A DNA stretch of 64,000 bases. Source: JAJRPT01 sp964465945. GTDB lineage: Bacteria; Bacteroidota; Ignavibacteria; Kapaibacteriales; UBA2268. A program made the translations under genes and the position numbers. The DNA is taken from positions 60,264 through 124,263 of the forward strand of contig CAYXMM010000007.1 of assembly GCA_964465945.1 (NCBI GenBank). The letters run 5' to 3'. Below, piece after piece: positions 1 through 9,051 of the stretch; position 1 is the stretch's first letter; each line of letters starts with the position of its first letter. A model generated the notes under the pieces. That model had not been told where the DNA came from and did no database searches. It saw only the letters and a list, made by a program, of their open reading frames with translations.

Positions 1-1772
1 TTTCGAGTTGCATTTGACTTTCGAGATTTATCATATTCAAGAACTATATCTTTTGCAAGTTTTCGGAAAATTGATGCAATTTCCCTTTCGAGATTTCTAA
101 CTCCTGATTCGCGAGTATATTCTTCGATGATTTTCATCAACGCATCATCTTGCATATTAATATTGAAATTATCTAAGCCATATTCTTGCTTCAACTTAGG
201 AACAATATGCTTTTTCGCAATCTGTAATTTATCTGGGTCGAGATAGCTATTCAAATCAATCACTTCCATTCTATCTAATAACGGAGCAGGAATATTATAT
301 TTAACATTTGCTGTTGTGATAAACATTACATTCGACAAATCATATTCCACCTCAAGATAGTGGTCTGTAAAGTTGATGTTTTGCTCTGGGTCTAATACCT
401 CCAATAAAGCGGAAGATGGGTCACCACGAAAATCTGTGCTCATTTTGTCAATTTCATCAAGAAGAATAACTGGGTTAATTGCACCTGCTTTTTTCATTGA
501 TTGAATAATTTTACCTGGCATTGCGCCTATATAAGTTCTTCTATGACCTCTAATTTCGGCTTCGTCACGAACTCCACCAAGCGAAAATCTAATGAATTTT
601 CGGTTTAGAGAACGTGCTATAGACTTAGCTAATGATGTTTTACCAACACCGGGAGGTCCTGCTAAACATATAATCTGTCTCTTCAATGAACCAGCAAGAT
701 TTAAAACAGATATAAATTCCAAAATTCTCTCTTTTGGCTTTTCCATATCGTAATGATCTTCATTCAAGATTTGAGCTACATTCTCAATATTCAAATTATC
801 ATCGGTTCTTTGGTGCCAAGGAAGAGATGTTAAAATTTCAAGATAAGTTCTATTTACTGAAAACTCAGGCGACATTGTAGGTGTTTTTTTCAAACGTTCA
901 AATTCTTCTTCTGCTTTCATTTTCACTGCTTCTGGAAGTTTTGCCTCATCTATTGCTTTACGAATTGGGGCAAGCTCTGGCATCGACTCTTCATCTTCTC
1001 CTAGCTCCTTTTGTAAAGCACGAATTTGCTCTTGAATATAATAACGTTTCTGTGTTTTTTGAATTGAACTCGTAACTTTTGTATCAATTTCGTCTTCAAT
1101 TTTTAAAAGTTCAATCTCCGCACCTAAAATTTGCGAAAGTATATAATATTGTTTTTTTATACCTTTTTCTTCTAAAATCTCTTGCTTTTTCTCTGGCTTA
1201 GCATTAATATTTGCAGCTGCATAATATAATTTTTTAAGTGGGTCATTTATGTTTTCAAAAGCAGTGATTATATCCGGCGGTAATTGGGAATTACTTTGGA
1301 TATATTCTTTAAATAATATTCCAGCGTGCCGTTGCAATCCTTGTAATTCCTTATCTTTTTCATTAAATTTGTTAGGAATTTGTTTCACATTCGCTTCAAG
1401 GTAAAGTTTATTATCAATTTCTTCTTCAATAACTGCTTGGAATAAGCCCTCAACTAAAACTTTAAGCAAGTTATTAGGTAAGCGTAAAACTTGTATGATT
1501 TTTGCTATTGTTCCGTGTTTATAAATATCTTCAAAACTGGGTTCTTCAGTGTTTGAGTTCTTTTGAGTAACTACAAAAACGAATTTATCCCTATCAACAG
1601 CATCTGCAACTGCTTTTAATGACGATGTTCTTCCTATGAGTATAGGGAAAATCATATTAGGATAGATAACAATGTCCCTCAAAGGAACTATAGTAAGTCG
1701 TTTTGGTACATCTATTTGATGCTTATCAGCATCTTCTATTGAGTTTAATATATCTTCTTTTTCTTTTGCCAT
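1..1772 (-). CDS. lon: Lon ATP-dependent protease, N-terminal 590 residues (3' end outside window)
   Basis: Cytosolic AAA+ serine protease that degrades misfolded and regulatory proteins. The reverse strand reads ATG at 1772-1770 and stays open to the window edge, giving 590 codons. Visible in order are a LON substrate-binding domain (from about residue 20, with VPLRDIVIYPNMIFP), a helical linker with the conserved stretch YYIQEQIRALQKELGE, Walker A GPPGVGKT at about residues 372-379, the conserved GGVRDEAEIRGHRRTYIGA, and Walker B with LLDEIDKM. The Ser-Lys proteolytic domain lies beyond position 1 and cannot be checked. The gene points away from the secreted-protein pair that follows, with 166 bp between their starts. 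Family identity is secure; completeness is unknown. Confidence 0.97.
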   Translation of the reverse strand, partial: MAKEKEDILNSIEDADKHQIDVPKRLTIVPLRDIVIYPNMIFPILIGRTSSLKAVADAVDRDKFVFVVTQKNSNTEEPSFEDIYKHGTIAKIIQVLRLPNNLLKVLVEGLFQAVIEEEIDNKLYLEANVKQIPNKFNEKDKELQGLQRHAGILFKEYIQSNSQLPPDIITAFENINDPLKKLYYAAANINAKPEKKQEILEEKGIKKQYYILSQILGAEIELLKIEDEIDTKVTSSIQKTQKRYYIQEQIRALQKELGEDEESMPELAPIRKAIDEAKLPEAVKMKAEEEFERLKKTPTMSPEFSVNRTYLEILTSLPWHQRTDDNLNIENVAQILNEDHYDMEKPKERILEFISVLNLAGSLKRQIICLAGPPGVGKTSLAKSIARSLNRKFIRFSLGGVRDEAEIRGHRRTYIGAMPGKIIQSMKKAGAINPVILLDEIDKMSTDFRGDPSSALLEVLDPEQNINFTDHYLEVEYDLSNVMFITTANVKYNIPAPLLDRMEVIDLNSYLDPDKLQIAKKHIVPKLKQEYGLDNFNINMQDDALMKIIEEYTRESGVRNLEREIASIFRKLAKDIVLEYDKSRKSNATR

Positions 1773-1800
1773 AATTAAAAAATGTTTTTTTAAAATTAAA

Positions 1801-1833
1801 TAGACGAATAACGTAACTTATCATTTATTTATT
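1801..1833 (+). repeat. 33-bp direct repeat, copy A
   Basis: Starts TAGACGAATAACGTAACTTA and ends in TTATTTATT. A second copy at 5017-5049 differs at two positions (C/T both times). Copy A lies between lon and the 196-aa gene, copy B directly upstream of the CDF transporter -7 box. Function unknown. Confidence 0.8.
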
Positions 1834-1938
1834 AGAAAGTAAAATTTTTTCTTTTTCTCTTGCATATTAAAATTTCTTTTTTTAAATTGTAATAAATTAG
1901 TTGTCATTAAATTTTATTTTGATATTAAAATTGTATAA

Positions 1939-2529
1939 ATGAATAAAATCGTTTTAATTTCAATCGTATCATTAATGCTTACATTACTTTCCTTTAACGA
2001 AAGTAATGCTCAATGCGATAGTTGCCCAATTAATTCAACGCCAGCAAACGTCAACTTAAATTTAGGTGGTGGGTGTATAGTTACAATTCACTATTGTATG
2101 TTTTGCCATCCTACTGGACATCCAGAAGCAAAGTTATGTGGTGTATATATACCAGTTTCATGTGGTACAATAAATATTGATTTAGACTTTTGGACGAAAG
2201 TTCGGAATGAAATGATAAAAGATTTAGCTTTGAAATGTAGTTATTCAGGACAAATTGGTCCATGTCCGCAACGAGCAGCTTTTAGTATATACCAAGCATT
2301 TTGTATGGGTGTTTATCCAAATAACCCGCAAAACCCAACAGAATATATTATAAAGCCATGCGATGGGGAAGCTGGAGAGTGTTATAAAGAATACGAAGTT
2401 TGTTATCAAGGTACTGAATTAATTATAACTGTTGTTAATTCACAAACAACACCAGGGGCTTGTGATTTTATGGAGTTTGAATTTGATCCACTAAATCCAC
2501 CATACTATTGCTTTAGTGCATGTCCATAA
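1939..2529 (+). CDS. Secreted cysteine-rich protein, stand-alone form of a module also found in the 1275-aa T9SS protein
   Basis: A 196-residue protein with a clear signal peptide (MNKIVLISIVSLMLTLLSF, cleavage probably after SNA before QCDSC). The mature part is very rich in cysteine, which suggests a disulphide-stabilised extracellular or periplasmic domain. It has no sorting domain, lipobox or recognised enzyme motif. Its cysteine pattern and several motifs (NPT-x-YII-x-PCD, E-x-C, EVC, CD and a Cys-rich end) align along its whole length with residues about 951-1155 of the T9SS protein at 58471-62298, so it looks like a single-domain version of that module. A hairpin follows the stop and another secreted-protein gene begins 78 bp downstream. 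Function not known; homology to the other protein is my own reading by eye. Confidence 0.8.
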   Translation: MNKIVLISIVSLMLTLLSFNESNAQCDSCPINSTPANVNLNLGGGCIVTIHYCMFCHPTGHPEAKLCGVYIPVSCGTINIDLDFWTKVRNEMIKDLALKCSYSGQIGPCPQRAAFSIYQAFCMGVYPNNPQNPTEYIIKPCDGEAGECYKEYEVCYQGTELIITVVNSQTTPGACDFMEFEFDPLNPPYYCFSACP

Positions 2530-2547
2530 TTACTAATTGAAATTTAA

Positions 2548-2580
2548 AAAGTTCCAATTAAAACAACAAATTGGAACTTT
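2548..2580 (+). terminator. Hairpin, probable terminator
   Basis: Perfect 12-bp inverted repeat: AAAGTTCCAATT (2548-2559), 9-nt loop, AATTGGAACTTT (2569-2580). The U-tract is short, so termination may be partial. It lies between the 196-aa and 778-aa genes. Confidence 0.6.
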
Positions 2581-2607
2581 ATATTTAAAATTTAAACGGA
2601 ATAAAAA

Positions 2608-4944
2608 ATGATTATCTTAATTTTAATTATAAATTTTCTATTTAGCCAAGAACAAATAGACCCTTCTAAGTTTTATTGTAAATCAAATTATGAATTAAAA
2701 ATTTTAAAACTAAATAATAATAATCTAATATTTTATGGTTCAGAAGGTGGAATCATAAGGGTAGGCGATAATGGCGAAAAATGGGAGCAAACTTATTCAG
2801 GTACACACGAGAAAATTTTAAAATTAATAGAATACAATAACAAAATTTATGGAATTACTGAAACTGGGAATTTTATGTATTCAGAAGATTACGGGGATTA
2901 CTGGAAATATAAGAAAATCGGTAACATCTTAACAGATATTACAATTTTGAATGATAAAATTTATATTTCAAGCAATAACGATAGTATTTATATATCTGAA
3001 AACTTAGGAATCTCTTGGGAGACAAGAAAACAAAATCACGTTAAAAATATTAAAAACATAGTAACAGTATCTAACAAATTGATAATATTCGGTTTCAATC
3101 AAAATAATAAACTCTTTGTAGTTGATGAAGATTTATCATTTCTTGACGAATTAATTACTCCAATTAATGTAAATGAGCTTTTAAATAAAAATAGTGAGAT
3201 TTACATTAAAGATAATAATAAAATTGCAAAATTAAAAAGTGATTTGACTTGGGAAACTTATAAAATATTTGATGAATATAAAGATTTTAAGTTTTACCCT
3301 TATGATGACGAAATTGCTATTTTTGTTAGTAACTTATCTGAAAAGTATAATCCAAAAATTGAATATTATAAATTGAGTATTAATAATAATAAAACTGAAT
3401 ATATTAACTCATATTCAAATAATAAAATGAATGTTATAAGTTTTTTTAATACTGAATTTGAAACAATTGATATTGAAAGATTAAATAACGAGTTTATTTT
3501 ATCAAATTATAATAAGACTATTCTAAAAATAGATGCAAATAATAAATGGGAATTGGTCTCTACTGCATCAAAAGGATCACCAAGATATTATATTCAAAAT
3601 TATGATAATATTGTCTATAATTCAGGATTTGGCGTTGTTGTTGCAAGCAATTATGGCTCTACTTTTCAGTTTAAACCATTGCCTGTGATTGATAGTTATG
3701 GAGACTCAATTAGAACGAGTTTAGATCAAATTCAATTTATAAACAACCAAAATTCGCTTATTATTTTAAGTGATATTGGATATAAGACTGATAATTTATC
3801 AAAGACAAATCCATATAGAATTGCAATTACAAAAGATAACTTTAATTCTATTCAACAAATTAATTACTTATTTTCGCCCCCATTCCAAAGTATTTCAAAT
3901 AGTATTGATTGTTTAGGTAAAATTAGCAATTCACCTATAATAAATAAAACATATACTAAAATGACTGACAAGCCAGATAGTAATGGAATGTTGAGTGTAG
4001 CAAGCTATTATAATTGCTTGTATAAATTTAATTTTGAAAACGAACAAATTGATTCGATTAATACTATAATTGATAGCATACAATTTCCTCAAATGTATAT
4101 AGAAGAAGGTAAGATATGGGTTTACGGGATAAATTCTATTTCAAGTAGAAATGCAATAATATATTTATCTATTGATAATGGACTAACGTTTAATCTTGTT
4201 GGAGATATTGATTTATCAATCGATAATAAAAGTTATCCTCATCAAACAAGCACTCCTATATTAAGAAGAAGCAAAAAAGACACTTTATTCTTAATTTCAG
4301 AACTTATAATTGCTAAGATAAATGAATTTGATTTCTCTTATAACAAAATTATAAATAGTGGATATAAACTCTTCGATGGTATATCTAATTCTACGGATGG
4401 TTGTTTGGAAGATCATATTTTTATTATAGAAGAAGTTGCTGATAATTCAACAAAAAATAATGTATATTCAAAGTTAGAAATAAACAACAATATTGTTAAA
4501 ATAAATAAGCTATTTATAATTAACAATTTAATAAACTTGCATTATTCAGAAAGTCAAGAATCTTTTGTTTTATCCCAAAGTGTAGAAGCAAAATATAAAA
4601 GACTTTATTTCCCAATTGAATCCGATAGATTAAATTACTATAGTTCAGTTGAAGATTTAGAACCCCCAGCCATCTGGACATATCCACCTTATCCTAATCC
4701 AGTGAATGGAAAAGTAAGAATGAAATTTTACTCAGCAATAATGAATGAATTAACAAAGTTAAAAGTTGAATTAGTTGAAATATCAACAGGAAATCGATAT
4801 GAAATCAATAAATACAACTTATCTGCACCATCAGATTATTGGGGAGAAATTGAATTTGATTTAACTAACTTTAATAGAGGTGCATATTTACTTAATTTTA
4901 AAATAGGTAACACTAATAGAAGCGAATCAATTATAATTGAGTAA
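2608..4944 (+). CDS. T9SS-exported beta-propeller-like surface protein
   Basis: A 778-residue protein with a short signal peptide (MIILILIINFLFSQ). The N-terminal half has repeated BNR/photosynthesis-stability-factor-like blades with Asp/Trp motifs (NGEKWEQ, YGDYWKY, GISWETR, GSTFQF), as in sortilin/Ycf48-type propellers. The last about 90 residues form a type A T9SS sorting domain: PYPNPVNGKVRMKF followed by GAYLLNFKIGNTNRSESIIIE. Such domains send proteins across the outer membrane and are removed or anchored at the surface. It follows the Cys-rich 196-aa gene on the same strand with a hairpin between them. The partial protein at 62308 has the same kind of propeller. Ligand unknown. Confidence 0.85.
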   Translation: MIILILIINFLFSQEQIDPSKFYCKSNYELKILKLNNNNLIFYGSEGGIIRVGDNGEKWEQTYSGTHEKILKLIEYNNKIYGITETGNFMYSEDYGDYWKYKKIGNILTDITILNDKIYISSNNDSIYISENLGISWETRKQNHVKNIKNIVTVSNKLIIFGFNQNNKLFVVDEDLSFLDELITPINVNELLNKNSEIYIKDNNKIAKLKSDLTWETYKIFDEYKDFKFYPYDDEIAIFVSNLSEKYNPKIEYYKLSINNNKTEYINSYSNNKMNVISFFNTEFETIDIERLNNEFILSNYNKTILKIDANNKWELVSTASKGSPRYYIQNYDNIVYNSGFGVVVASNYGSTFQFKPLPVIDSYGDSIRTSLDQIQFINNQNSLIILSDIGYKTDNLSKTNPYRIAITKDNFNSIQQINYLFSPPFQSISNSIDCLGKISNSPIINKTYTKMTDKPDSNGMLSVASYYNCLYKFNFENEQIDSINTIIDSIQFPQMYIEEGKIWVYGINSISSRNAIIYLSIDNGLTFNLVGDIDLSIDNKSYPHQTSTPILRRSKKDTLFLISELIIAKINEFDFSYNKIINSGYKLFDGISNSTDGCLEDHIFIIEEVADNSTKNNVYSKLEINNNIVKINKLFIINNLINLHYSESQESFVLSQSVEAKYKRLYFPIESDRLNYYSSVEDLEPPAIWTYPPYPNPVNGKVRMKFYSAIMNELTKLKVELVEISTGNRYEINKYNLSAPSDYWGEIEFDLTNFNRGAYLLNFKIGNTNRSESIIIE

Positions 4945-4972
4945 AACTTTAAAATTATGATTTTATTAAAGT

Positions 4973-4998
4973 AAAGGAGCATTAATACTCCTTTTTTT
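4973..4998 (+). terminator. Intrinsic terminator
   Basis: Stem AAAGGAG (4973-4979) and CTCCTTT (4988-4994) around an 8-nt loop, followed by a further T run. It closes the 778-aa gene. Confidence 0.8.
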
Positions 4999-5016
4999 AT
5001 TTTAACTAAAAATATA

Positions 5017-5049
5017 TAGACGAATAATGTAATTTATCATTTATTTATT
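5017..5049 (+). repeat. 33-bp direct repeat, copy B
   Basis: Second copy of the 1801-1833 repeat (TAGACGAATAATGTAATTTA, then TTATTTATT at its end). It abuts the CDF transporter promoter, so it may include the -33 region of that promoter. The two copies bracket the two secreted-protein genes. Confidence 0.8.
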
Positions 5050-5057
5050 TAATTTTG
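5050..5057 (+). promoter_or_regulatory. Bacteroidota-type -7 box for the CDF transporter
   Basis: TAATTTTG fits TAnnTTTG exactly and lies 26 nt before the ATG. In an AT-rich genome a chance match is possible, but the position is right. Confidence 0.5.
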
Positions 5058-5082
5058 AAATTAAATTTTAAACAATTTTATA

Positions 5083-6078
5083 ATGTCAGACCACAAACAC
5101 GATAATAAACACGAACATAATCCAGTGAAGCATAATCATTATCATGACCATGACCATGACAAAGACCATGACCATAGTCATAATCACAGCCATAGCCACG
5201 GACATAGTCATATTCACGAAGCAGAAGGCAATATAAAGGTTGCTTTTTTTCTGAATTTAACTTTTACGATTATTGAGATTATAGGTGGATTATTAACAAA
5301 TTCGATAGCAATTTTATCAGATGCAATTCACGACTTGGGTGATACTATTGCAATAGGTTCAGCTTGGGCTTTTGAGAAAATTTCTTACAAAGAACGCGAT
5401 AGAAAATTTTCTTATGGCTACAGAAGATTTTCACCCTTTGCAGGTCTTGTCAATTTGATTATACTGCTAACTGGTTCAATTTTCATTATTAGCGAAACTA
5501 TTCCAAGATTATTGCACCCTGAAAAAGTCGATAGCTCTGGAATGTTAATTTTAGCGATTTTAGGTGTTGGGTTTAACGGACTTGCTTTATTTAGATTGAA
5601 AGGGAACAAAGAATCTGCTAATATTCGAACAGTTTTCTTGCATTTAGTGGAAGATGTTTTAGGCTGGATAGCAGTGCTTGTTGGTGCGATAATTATTTAT
5701 TTCACAGGTTGGACTATAATAGACCCAATTCTTTCACTTGGAATTGCTGCATATATCTTGTTCAATGCAGTTATGAATTTTAAAAACATATTACCAATTT
5801 TCTTACAAGCAGTGCCAAAAAATACAAATCAGACTGAAATTGAAAAAGAACTTAAAAATATCAAAAATGTAAAAGAAGTCCATGATTTGCATACTTGGAG
5901 CTTAGATGGTGAATATAATATCGTAACTGTGCATCTTGTTGTTGCCGATGACACTTCAGTTGATGATATTATTAAAATAAAAGATGAAGCAAGGCACATT
6001 TTAACAGAAGAAAAACAAGAACACTATACAATTGAAATAGAATTTGAATCTGAAATGTGCAAATTTGTTGATTGTTAA
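5083..6078 (+). CDS. Cation diffusion facilitator, zinc/cadmium/cobalt exporter
   Basis: An inner-membrane antiporter of 331 residues that exports divalent metal, most likely zinc. The first 45 residues are almost entirely His and Asp (HDHDHDKDHDHSHNHSHSHG), a flexible metal-binding segment. Six transmembrane helices follow. The TM2 and TM5 sites have the HxxxD pattern of the CzcD/ZitB class: H83 and D87 in SDAIHDLGD, H187 and D191 in HLVEDVLGW. The C-terminal cytosolic domain has HDLHTWSLDGEYNIVTVHL. It ends 31 bp before prfB. The metal is inferred from the class, not proven. Confidence 0.92.
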   Translation: MSDHKHDNKHEHNPVKHNHYHDHDHDKDHDHSHNHSHSHGHSHIHEAEGNIKVAFFLNLTFTIIEIIGGLLTNSIAILSDAIHDLGDTIAIGSAWAFEKISYKERDRKFSYGYRRFSPFAGLVNLIILLTGSIFIISETIPRLLHPEKVDSSGMLILAILGVGFNGLALFRLKGNKESANIRTVFLHLVEDVLGWIAVLVGAIIIYFTGWTIIDPILSLGIAAYILFNAVMNFKNILPIFLQAVPKNTNQTEIEKELKNIKNVKEVHDLHTWSLDGEYNIVTVHLVVADDTSVDDIIKIKDEARHILTEEKQEHYTIEIEFESEMCKFVDC

Positions 6079-6109
6079 TTAAATTTAATTTAAAAAAATT
6101 AGGAAAAAA

Positions 6110-7214
6110 ATGTTTGAACCGAGCAAAGAGAATTTAAAAGATTTAAGTAGAAGGTTGAGTGATTTATGGAGGTATCTTTGACATTGAAGGTAAGGATAAG
6201 AAAGTAAAAGATTTAGAAACAATTAGCGAAAAAGGTGATTTTTGGGACAATCAACAAGAAGCTCAGAAAGTAATGCAAGAAATGAATGTTCTAAAGGATT
6301 GGGTGAAAACTTGGAACTCCGCAAGCCAGTCAATAGATGACTGCAAAGCACTAATCGAACTCTCCGAAGAAATGGACGACGAAAGTCAAGAAAATGAAAT
6401 AGAGCAGGAACTTGCAAAAGCAGAAGCTCTAATCGGCGAACTTGAAGTAAGGAATATGCTCTCAGGCAAAGATGACAATAGAACCGCAATTCTACAAATT
6501 AATGCAGGGGCAGGCGGAACTGAAGCGTGCGATTGGGCAGATATGCTGATGAGAATGTTTATTAGGTTTGGTGAAAGAAAAGGATTTAAGGCGTATTTAG
6601 CCGATAAACAAGAAGGCGACGTTGCTGGAATAAAGTCTGCAACATTAGAATTTCAAGGCGATTATGCTTATGGATATTTAAAAGGGGAGTCTGGTGTTCA
6701 TCGACTTGTGAGAATTTCTCCGTTTGACTCAAATGGTAAAAGACACACTTCGTTTGCTTCGGTTTATGTTTATCCGCAACCACCCGAAGATGTAGAAATA
6801 GTAATAAATCCCGCTGATATTGAATGGGATACTTTCCGAGCTGGTGGAAAAGGTGGACAGAATGTGAATAAAGTTGAAACTGCGGTTAGATTACATCATA
6901 AACCGACTGGTATTATAGTTTCCTGCCAACAAGAACGCTCTCAATTAGGCAACAAAGAAAATGCTATCAAAATGTTGAAAGCAAGGATATATCAGCAGAG
7001 AAGGGAAGAGGAAGCTAAAGAAAGGGCTGCAATCGAAGGTAAAAAAATGAATATAGAGTGGGGAAGTCAAATCCGTTCTTACGTCTTCCAACCATATACT
7101 ATGGTGAATGACCACAGGTGTGAATACAAAAACACAGACATACAAGCTGTAATGGACGGAGACTTAGACGAAGTAGTGAAACAAGTTTTATTAAGCGGAA
7201 ACGGTGGCTTTTAA
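6110..7214 (+). CDS. prfB: Peptide chain release factor 2, with programmed +1 frameshift
   Basis: Reads UGA and UAA stop codons and releases the finished peptide. The gene needs a frame change: frame one runs from ATG 6110 through 23 codons to an in-frame TGA at 6179-6181, then translation continues at 6180 in the +1 frame to 7214, for about 367 residues. An open frame starting at 6159 would miss the real N-terminus. The stop-recognition motif SPF (RISPFDSNGKRHTSF) and the catalytic GGQ (residues 248-250, AGGKGGQNVNKVE) are present. Length and layout match RF2 of other bacteria. Being the RF2 gene, its own UGA senses RF2 shortage. Confidence 0.96.
6167..6182 (+). promoter_or_regulatory. prfB programmed frameshift site
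   Basis: TGGAGGTATCTTTGAC: an internal Shine-Dalgarno-like GGAGG, the slippery CTT, the UGA stop and a following C. These are the classical RF2 autoregulation elements: slow termination at UGA C lets the ribosome slip forward one base at CTT. Confidence 0.95.
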
Positions 7215-7220
7215 ATTAAG

Positions 7221-7248
7221 AAGGACGATATTTTATCGTCCTTTTTTT
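7221..7248 (+). terminator. Intrinsic terminator of prfB
   Basis: AAGGACGAT (7221-7229), loop of 5, ATCGTCCTT (7235-7243), then TTTTT. Confidence 0.92.
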
Positions 7249-7279
7249 AGATTTAGTCAAATTGTTCGTAAAACCATTG

Positions 7280-7410
7280 TAAAATGTTGAAAACTTTTTT
7301 ACTAAATTAAAAAAAAATCTTGCATATTAACTTCGCATTGCGTAACTTCGCATTGCGTAACTTCGCATTGCGTAACTTCGCATAAATTAAAATTAATATT
7401 TGAAATTTAT
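7280..7410 (+). repeat. Duplicated leader, copy 1 (upstream of the 239-aa gene)
   Basis: Homologous to 9112-9227. The common order is TAAAATGTTGAAAACTTTTT, an A/T-rich run, TTGCATATTAA, a 15-bp tandem repeat, and AATTAATATTTGAAATTTA just before the gene. The shared ends and position suggest a common promoter/5'-UTR that has been duplicated. No exact -7 consensus is seen; AATATTTG near the right end is the nearest. Confidence 0.8.
7329..7383 (+). repeat. 15-bp tandem repeat, 3.7 copies
   Basis: Unit AACTTCGCATTGCGT occurs three times exactly (7329, 7344, 7359) plus a partial AACTTCGCAT at 7374. A diverged version with 2.7 copies lies at 9161-9200. Identical adjacent copies point to recent slippage. 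Confidence 0.95.
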
Positions 7411-7429
7411 GTAAAGTTAAGAGGTTATA

Positions 7430-8149
7430 GTGTCAAAAAAATTACTGAGAGTTCTTGTTATTTGTGCGTTACTTTATACTTTGTTGAAAAGTGAAAGTTG
7501 TTCAACGCCAGCAAGTGTATGTATACAGATTGATCCAGAATCATGTCCAGGTGCAGATATAAGTAATGCTGTACTGCATTTGAAACAAGTTGGGTATGAT
7601 GTTACGTATTATAATTTACAAACTGCAGAATATTCTGAAGTTCCATTATCGGGTTTTCAGCGTCAAGAAATAAATCATTCTTCAAAGTATATATTAGGTA
7701 CTGCATCAGGAGAATTAGCAGGATTTCAAAATTATATTGAAGGTTATGAAATCAATTATGGTTTTTGGTCAAAAGATTCTTTTAGAAGGTATACATGGGC
7801 TGAAATGTTTGAATGGAAAAACGGTCGTACTCCTACACCACAAGAATTAGCAAGTTTAACTTGTGAACAAGTTGGAAAGTGGTTTAAAGAAAGACATACA
7901 GTTAAAAGGTCATTACTCCCTGATGACCCTCCGCATGATGTAATTTGCACTGTTGCTCCAATAAAAAAATATTGTTTTGACATAAATTATGAAGAATATA
8001 TTTTAAGTGGAAAAATTGAATTTCCAGATGGTTCAAAGTGTGAATTAGAAGAAGTTAATTTATTAAGAGAAGACTTTAGTGGAAGTGATAATCCAAATCA
8101 ACAACTTATGAAAATTAAACAGCCATGTGCTGCTTGTAATATGCAATAG
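7430..8149 (+). CDS. Secreted cysteine-containing protein, unknown family
   Basis: A 239-residue protein with a GTG start. Lys-Lys followed by a hydrophobic stretch (LLRVLVICALLYTLL) is a probable signal peptide. The mature part has about ten cysteines, including CSTPASVC near the start and CAAC at the end, and is otherwise mixed polar. I recognise no catalytic motif or sorting domain. It begins 20 bp after the duplicated leader and is followed 29 bp later by a lipoprotein gene on the same strand, probably co-transcribed and ended by the hairpin at 9052. It shows no obvious relation to the first gene of the second unit at 9250. Confidence 0.72.
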   Translation: MSKKLLRVLVICALLYTLLKSESCSTPASVCIQIDPESCPGADISNAVLHLKQVGYDVTYYNLQTAEYSEVPLSGFQRQEINHSSKYILGTASGELAGFQNYIEGYEINYGFWSKDSFRRYTWAEMFEWKNGRTPTPQELASLTCEQVGKWFKERHTVKRSLLPDDPPHDVICTVAPIKKYCFDINYEEYILSGKIEFPDGSKCELEEVNLLREDFSGSDNPNQQLMKIKQPCAACNMQ

Positions 8150-8178
8150 AAATTTATTAATAATTTAGGAGTACAACA

Positions 8179-9021
8179 ATGTATAAAAAAATTATCTTCT
8201 TAGCAATTTTTAGTTTATTTTTAAACTCTTGCGAAGAAGAACCACTAAAAAATAATAAAGTGGTAAATCGCACTTTCAATACTTATGGAGGGCAAAGTTA
8301 TAGTTTTGATGATATTATCAATGAATTTAATAATTCAAATTTAACAGCTGTAATTGATTTAAAATGTTTGCTTAGAAACGACTTTGTATTTAATGAACTT
8401 GCTGGAGGTGTGCCAGTAACCTTACCTTTCGATGGTTTAGACAACTACGGATATGCATCAGTTTTCGATGCAAACAATAATCCAATTGATGTGCAGAGTA
8501 TTGTTGTAAATGCATCAACATTTAAACAATATGCTCCAGGAGCATATCATAAGGTTGGAACGGATGATTTAGAAATATATATGCAAGGTAGTCAATATCA
8601 AAATAAAATTGAGATACCAGCTATACATGGTTTTCCAGGTATAAAAACTGCTTTTAATTTGCCTCCAAAAGTTGAGATTACTAATTTAAATAGGGGAGAC
8701 ACTGTCCATACTTCAGCAAATTTCAATTTAGCTTGGATTGGTGGAGGCGTTAGTTCAAAATGTGAAATCGCAATTAGATATTCTGATGAACTAAGTCTTC
8801 CTACTGATACTGTTCTAAATTCTGGAGTTTCTATGATTATAGATAATTCTGGATTTTATAATTATAGTAGTGTTACATTACAAAAAGCATTACAATATGA
8901 AGGTTACTACGATGTTTCTGTAAAGACATTTGACCCAGTATACTTGACTTTAACAAATGGAAAAGAAATATTGATTGTCGCCGAAAATATTCACAGAAAG
9001 ACAATATATTTTAAACCATAA
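8179..9021 (+). CDS. Lipoprotein of unknown function
   Basis: A 280-residue protein with a lipoprotein signal (MYKKIIFLAIFSLFLNSC; lipobox LNSC, modified Cys at 18, followed by acidic EEEP that is common in Bacteroidota surface lipoproteins). The middle and C-terminal parts look beta-rich; PPKVEITNLNRGDTV and FNLAWIGG resemble an Ig-like/fibronectin-like strand pattern, but no family is recognised. A good GGAG sits before the ATG. It is the second gene of the first duplicated-leader unit. Confidence 0.75.
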   Translation: MYKKIIFLAIFSLFLNSCEEEPLKNNKVVNRTFNTYGGQSYSFDDIINEFNNSNLTAVIDLKCLLRNDFVFNELAGGVPVTLPFDGLDNYGYASVFDANNNPIDVQSIVVNASTFKQYAPGAYHKVGTDDLEIYMQGSQYQNKIEIPAIHGFPGIKTAFNLPPKVEITNLNRGDTVHTSANFNLAWIGGGVSSKCEIAIRYSDELSLPTDTVLNSGVSMIIDNSGFYNYSSVTLQKALQYEGYYDVSVKTFDPVYLTLTNGKEILIVAENIHRKTIYFKP

Positions 9022-9051
9022 TTAAAATTAATACAATTTGAAAATAACTTT

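Noticed and set aside
881..1075. 64-aa open frame on the plus strand
   Set aside because: Lies antisense within lon; composition is a mirror of Lon coding sequence.
7329..7383. Possible CRISPR-like repeat
   Set aside because: 15-bp units are directly adjacent with no spacers and no cas genes; it is a simple tandem repeat.
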